5,369 bases of DNA from an uncultured Methanomicrobiales archaeon. GTDB lineage: Archaea; Thermoplasmatota; Thermoplasmata; Methanomassiliicoccales; Methanomethylophilaceae. A program made the position numbers and the translations under genes. A model generated the notes under the pieces. That model was given only the letters and a program-made list of their open reading frames with translations. It ran no database searches and was not told the DNA's origin. The DNA lies in contig CAMMYR010000062.1 of assembly GCA_946528255.1 (NCBI GenBank), forward strand, positions 1 to 5,369, read 5' to 3'. Of the stretch, positions 3,902 through 5,369 are shown piece after piece; position 1 is the stretch's first letter, and every line of letters starts with the position of its first letter.

Positions 3902-4246
3902 CTGTGAACCTCTTGATAACCTTCTCATAGATAAAGCTATCCTATTCTGCTGGCAGGATGCCTCGGCGGCTCGCTTCTTGAGGAAAATCCTGGCGATGGA
4001 TAGCGCGGTCGCTCCGACCGTCACGGCGGTGGCCGCCATGTTGGCGTTCCTAGCCCTCTTCCTCATGCGCTCCGCTTCCTCATCCTCCTCGCCTATGTCG
4101 GCGACCTCGGATGCCTCCCCGGTGGCGTCCTCGAACGACAGCGCCAGGCCGGGATCGAGGCTGGATCCGCATGCGATGCAGCGTCCGAGCTCCACCTGGT
4201 CCTTGTCCAGTTTCGCTCCGCAGTTAGGGCAGTTTACCTCTTCCAT
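3863..4246 (-). CDS. Zinc-ribbon protein with acidic linker and probable membrane anchor
   Basis: Residues 1-30 form one zinc ribbon (CPNC at 6-9, CIAC at 23-26). An acidic linker (about 39-59) and a short basic patch (MRKRAR) follow, then a moderately hydrophobic segment, AATAVTVGATALSIARIFL (71-89), before KKR. This looks like a cytoplasmic zinc ribbon tethered to the membrane; function unknown. GAGG five bases upstream supports the ATG. It begins 8 bases after the lipocalin gene's TAG and so probably belongs to that operon, though TTATTAATA at about 4273-4281 could also serve as its own promoter. The natural protein probably ends near residue 98. The open frame instead continues through the tRNA promoter and 39 bases into tRNA-Lys, stopping at a TAA in the anticodon arm. 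The last 30 or so residues are therefore suspect, and a frameshift or lost stop is possible. Confidence 0.65.
   Translation of the reverse strand: MEEVNCPNCGAKLDKDQVELGRCIACGSSLDPGLALSFEDATGEASEVADIGEEDEEAERMRKRARNANMAATAVTVGATALSIARIFLKKRAAEASCQQNRIALSMRRLSRGSQGPVAQLGRAFDS
3928..3935 (-). promoter_or_regulatory. TATA box of tRNA-Lys
   Basis: TTTATCTA on the minus strand is centred about 30 bases before the tRNA 5' end at 3901. It lies inside the 3' end of the zinc-ribbon open frame. Confidence 0.5.
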
Positions 4247-4254
4247 GTTATCCT

Positions 4255-5154
4255 CTATCCGATACGATGCGATATTAATAATCGTTGCTTAGGCGCGGGC
4301 ACCAGGAACTCGGCTATCCCGTATCCCCTGCGGCCGCCCATCTCGGTCTCCGAGATGGTCTCCACCAGGAGCATGTCCTTGCTGCCCTGCATCGGCAGGA
4401 CCGCATACCTCATGATCTTAGCTTCCACATCATGCGATGCGCCGCTCTTGCAGTGCATCGTCATGGAATAGGTGGCGGGTATGCCCTTCTCGAATCCCAC
4501 ATCGATATCGATCTTAACCACGGGATCGTTGGAATCCTTCGTCCCGACGTATCCGGCATCCACGTCGCCCATGTCGGTGGACAGCTTGGTGGCGTTGAAT
4601 CCCAGATCGGTGCCGTAGACTGAATTGAGCCACATCCACATCTTCGGGGACCCCCAGTCGCGGACCCCTTCGCTCATGTCCCTCTCCCCGGTGGCCTCCA
4701 CGGAGTGGGACCTATCGCCGACCACGACCGTGCCGGTAATGGTACCGAACTGCTCGAAGTGCTCCGACACCGTCTTGGACGACAGCTCCGCGCCCTTGGC
4801 GTCCACGCAGTCGTGGTAGTCCATCAGGGGGTTCACGGGCTTCCAGATCAGGTCCAACGAGGACATGATCGGTACGGGCTCCTTGGATGCTGTGTCGAAA
4901 AGCGGGCCCCGGTACGTTATGTGCCAGGCATCTCCCTCCTCCCTGAATGTCAGCCCGGAGCAGGACTTCCTGTCGTCGTCGCAACCGACGGCGTTCCTCA
5001 TGCCGCAGATCCTGTCCTCCTCGATGACGAACAGGAACATGGATTTCTCGTCCCTGTTGGGTTTGTTCCCTATGCGCATGAAGACCGTCACGCCCTCCTT
5101 CTGGTCGTGCAGGTTGAAGTAATAGCTCTCGTTCCAATCCAATTCTCCGCTCAT
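4255..5154 (-). CDS. CrtC/AttH-like lipocalin-fold protein (DUF7064/7065-like)
   Basis: The 299-residue protein opens with WNESYYFNLHDQKEGVTVF then MRIGNKPN, the signature of the double-lipocalin superfamily that includes hydroxyneurosporene hydratase CrtC and AttH. Later, GERDMSEGVRDWG (156-168) matches the second-domain motif (G-x-RDHSWGxRDW in relatives, here with the His replaced by Met160), and RRGYGIAEFLV (275-285) is the usual C-terminal strand. Members bind lipids, terpenoids or similar hydrophobic ligands; the substrate here is unknown. There is no signal peptide. I chose ATG 5154, not the longer frame back to 5352, because homology starts there and it overlaps the PEP-utiliser stop as ATGA, implying translational coupling. 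The stop is TAG: if amber is read as pyrrolysine, six more codons follow to TAA at 4234-4236. Residues after EFLV look like intergenic sequence and may be a late extension. Confidence 0.7.
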   Translation of the reverse strand: MSGELDWNESYYFNLHDQKEGVTVFMRIGNKPNRDEKSMFLFVIEEDRICGMRNAVGCDDDRKSCSGLTFREEGDAWHITYRGPLFDTASKEPVPIMSSLDLIWKPVNPLMDYHDCVDAKGAELSSKTVSEHFEQFGTITGTVVVGDRSHSVEATGERDMSEGVRDWGSPKMWMWLNSVYGTDLGFNATKLSTDMGDVDAGYVGTKDSNDPVVKIDIDVGFEKGIPATYSMTMHCKSGASHDVEAKIMRYAVLPMQGSKDMLLVETISETEMGGRRGYGIAEFLVPAPKQRLLISHRIG

Positions 5155-5369
5155 TCGCTTCCCTCCAGTATGGCGACCTCGCCGGTGCTCCCGTCGACGG
5201 AGACCCTGTCGCCCGTATGCAATATGGTCGTGGCGGATTTCACCGCCGTCACCGCGGGTATCCTGTACTCGCGGGATATCACCGCCCCGTGGCATAATAT
5301 GCCCCCGGTTTCGGTTATTAAACCGCCCAGTTTGGAGAACACCACGGTCCATCCGGGATCGGTGTTGCT
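5151..5369 (-). CDS. PEP-utilising enzyme, phosphohistidine (mobile) domain, C-terminal part
   Basis: The 72 residues visible up to the TGA stop are the swivelling domain of PEP synthase, pyruvate-phosphate dikinase and rifampicin phosphotransferase-type enzymes. The stretch STDPGWT-VVFSKLGGLITE is followed by TGGILCHGAVISREYRIPAV, in which the His of CHGA is the phosphorylated residue. GDRVSVDGSTGEVAIL is the closing strand pair. Because this domain is C-terminal, an ATP-grasp domain is expected upstream, as in rifampicin phosphotransferase and similar two-part enzymes; PEP synthase instead carries a PEP-binding barrel after it, absent here. The gene continues beyond the right edge. Its stop overlaps the start of the lipocalin-fold gene by four bases, so the two are likely made together. 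Confidence 0.85.
   Translation of the reverse strand, partial: SNTDPGWTVVFSKLGGLITETGGILCHGAVISREYRIPAVTAVKSATTILHTGDRVSVDGSTGEVAILEGSE

Noticed and set aside
4255..5352. A 365-residue start for the lipocalin-fold protein
   Set aside because: Its first 66 residues are an Arg/Gly-rich shadow of the PEP-utiliser C-terminus; homology begins at Met 5154.

Overview
The window looks like archaeal chromosome, most likely from the order Methanomassiliicoccales (a Methanomethylophilaceae-like gut or rumen methanogen). Genes are GC-rich and separated by short AT-rich promoters with TATA boxes about 25 bases before start codons. Several starts look leaderless, small 2[4Fe-4S] and zinc-ribbon proteins are common, and one conserved gene carries an in-frame TAG, which fits amber decoding as pyrrolysine. 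No pyl gene lies in the window, so the lineage is an inference.

Layout. Positions 1-213 (minus) are the N-terminus of an M24-type Xaa-Pro dipeptidase. Divergent from it, 362-796 (plus) encodes a NADAR/YbiA-like protein interrupted at codon 64 by TAG, with an 8-bp palindrome at its presumed transcription start. An AT-rich gap of about 290 bases leads to a 54-residue 2[4Fe-4S] ferredoxin (1085-1249). Converging on it is a triple zinc-ribbon protein with a C-terminal helix-turn-helix (1283-1771, minus). The two promoters share a near-identical 14-bp palindrome. Next is a ferredoxin-nitroreductase fusion (1799-2641, minus). Divergent from that is a small four-helix membrane protein (2777-3139, plus), probably leaderless and followed by a strong hairpin.

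Positions 3180-3800 are decayed accessory DNA: the C-terminal half of a RelE-type toxin, three perfect or near-perfect tandem copies of a 23-bp unit, and a DUF4143-type ATPase reduced to its two ends. This scrap lies beside a tRNA-Lys(CUU) gene (3825-3901, minus) with an encoded CCA.

The right part is a minus-strand operon reading toward the tRNA: the C-terminus of a PEP-utilising enzyme with its phosphohistidine domain (5151-5369), a 4-base ATGA overlap, a CrtC/AttH-like lipocalin-fold protein (4255-5154, nominally ending in TAG), and a zinc-ribbon protein (3863-4246) whose frame runs into the tRNA gene.

The best leads are the amber-containing NADAR gene, the shared operator linking the ferredoxin and the zinc-ribbon regulator, the repeat-headed ATPase remnant, and the PEP-utiliser/lipocalin pair. 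The redox genes at 1085-2641 may form one small regulon, but that rests on promoter motifs and proximity only.
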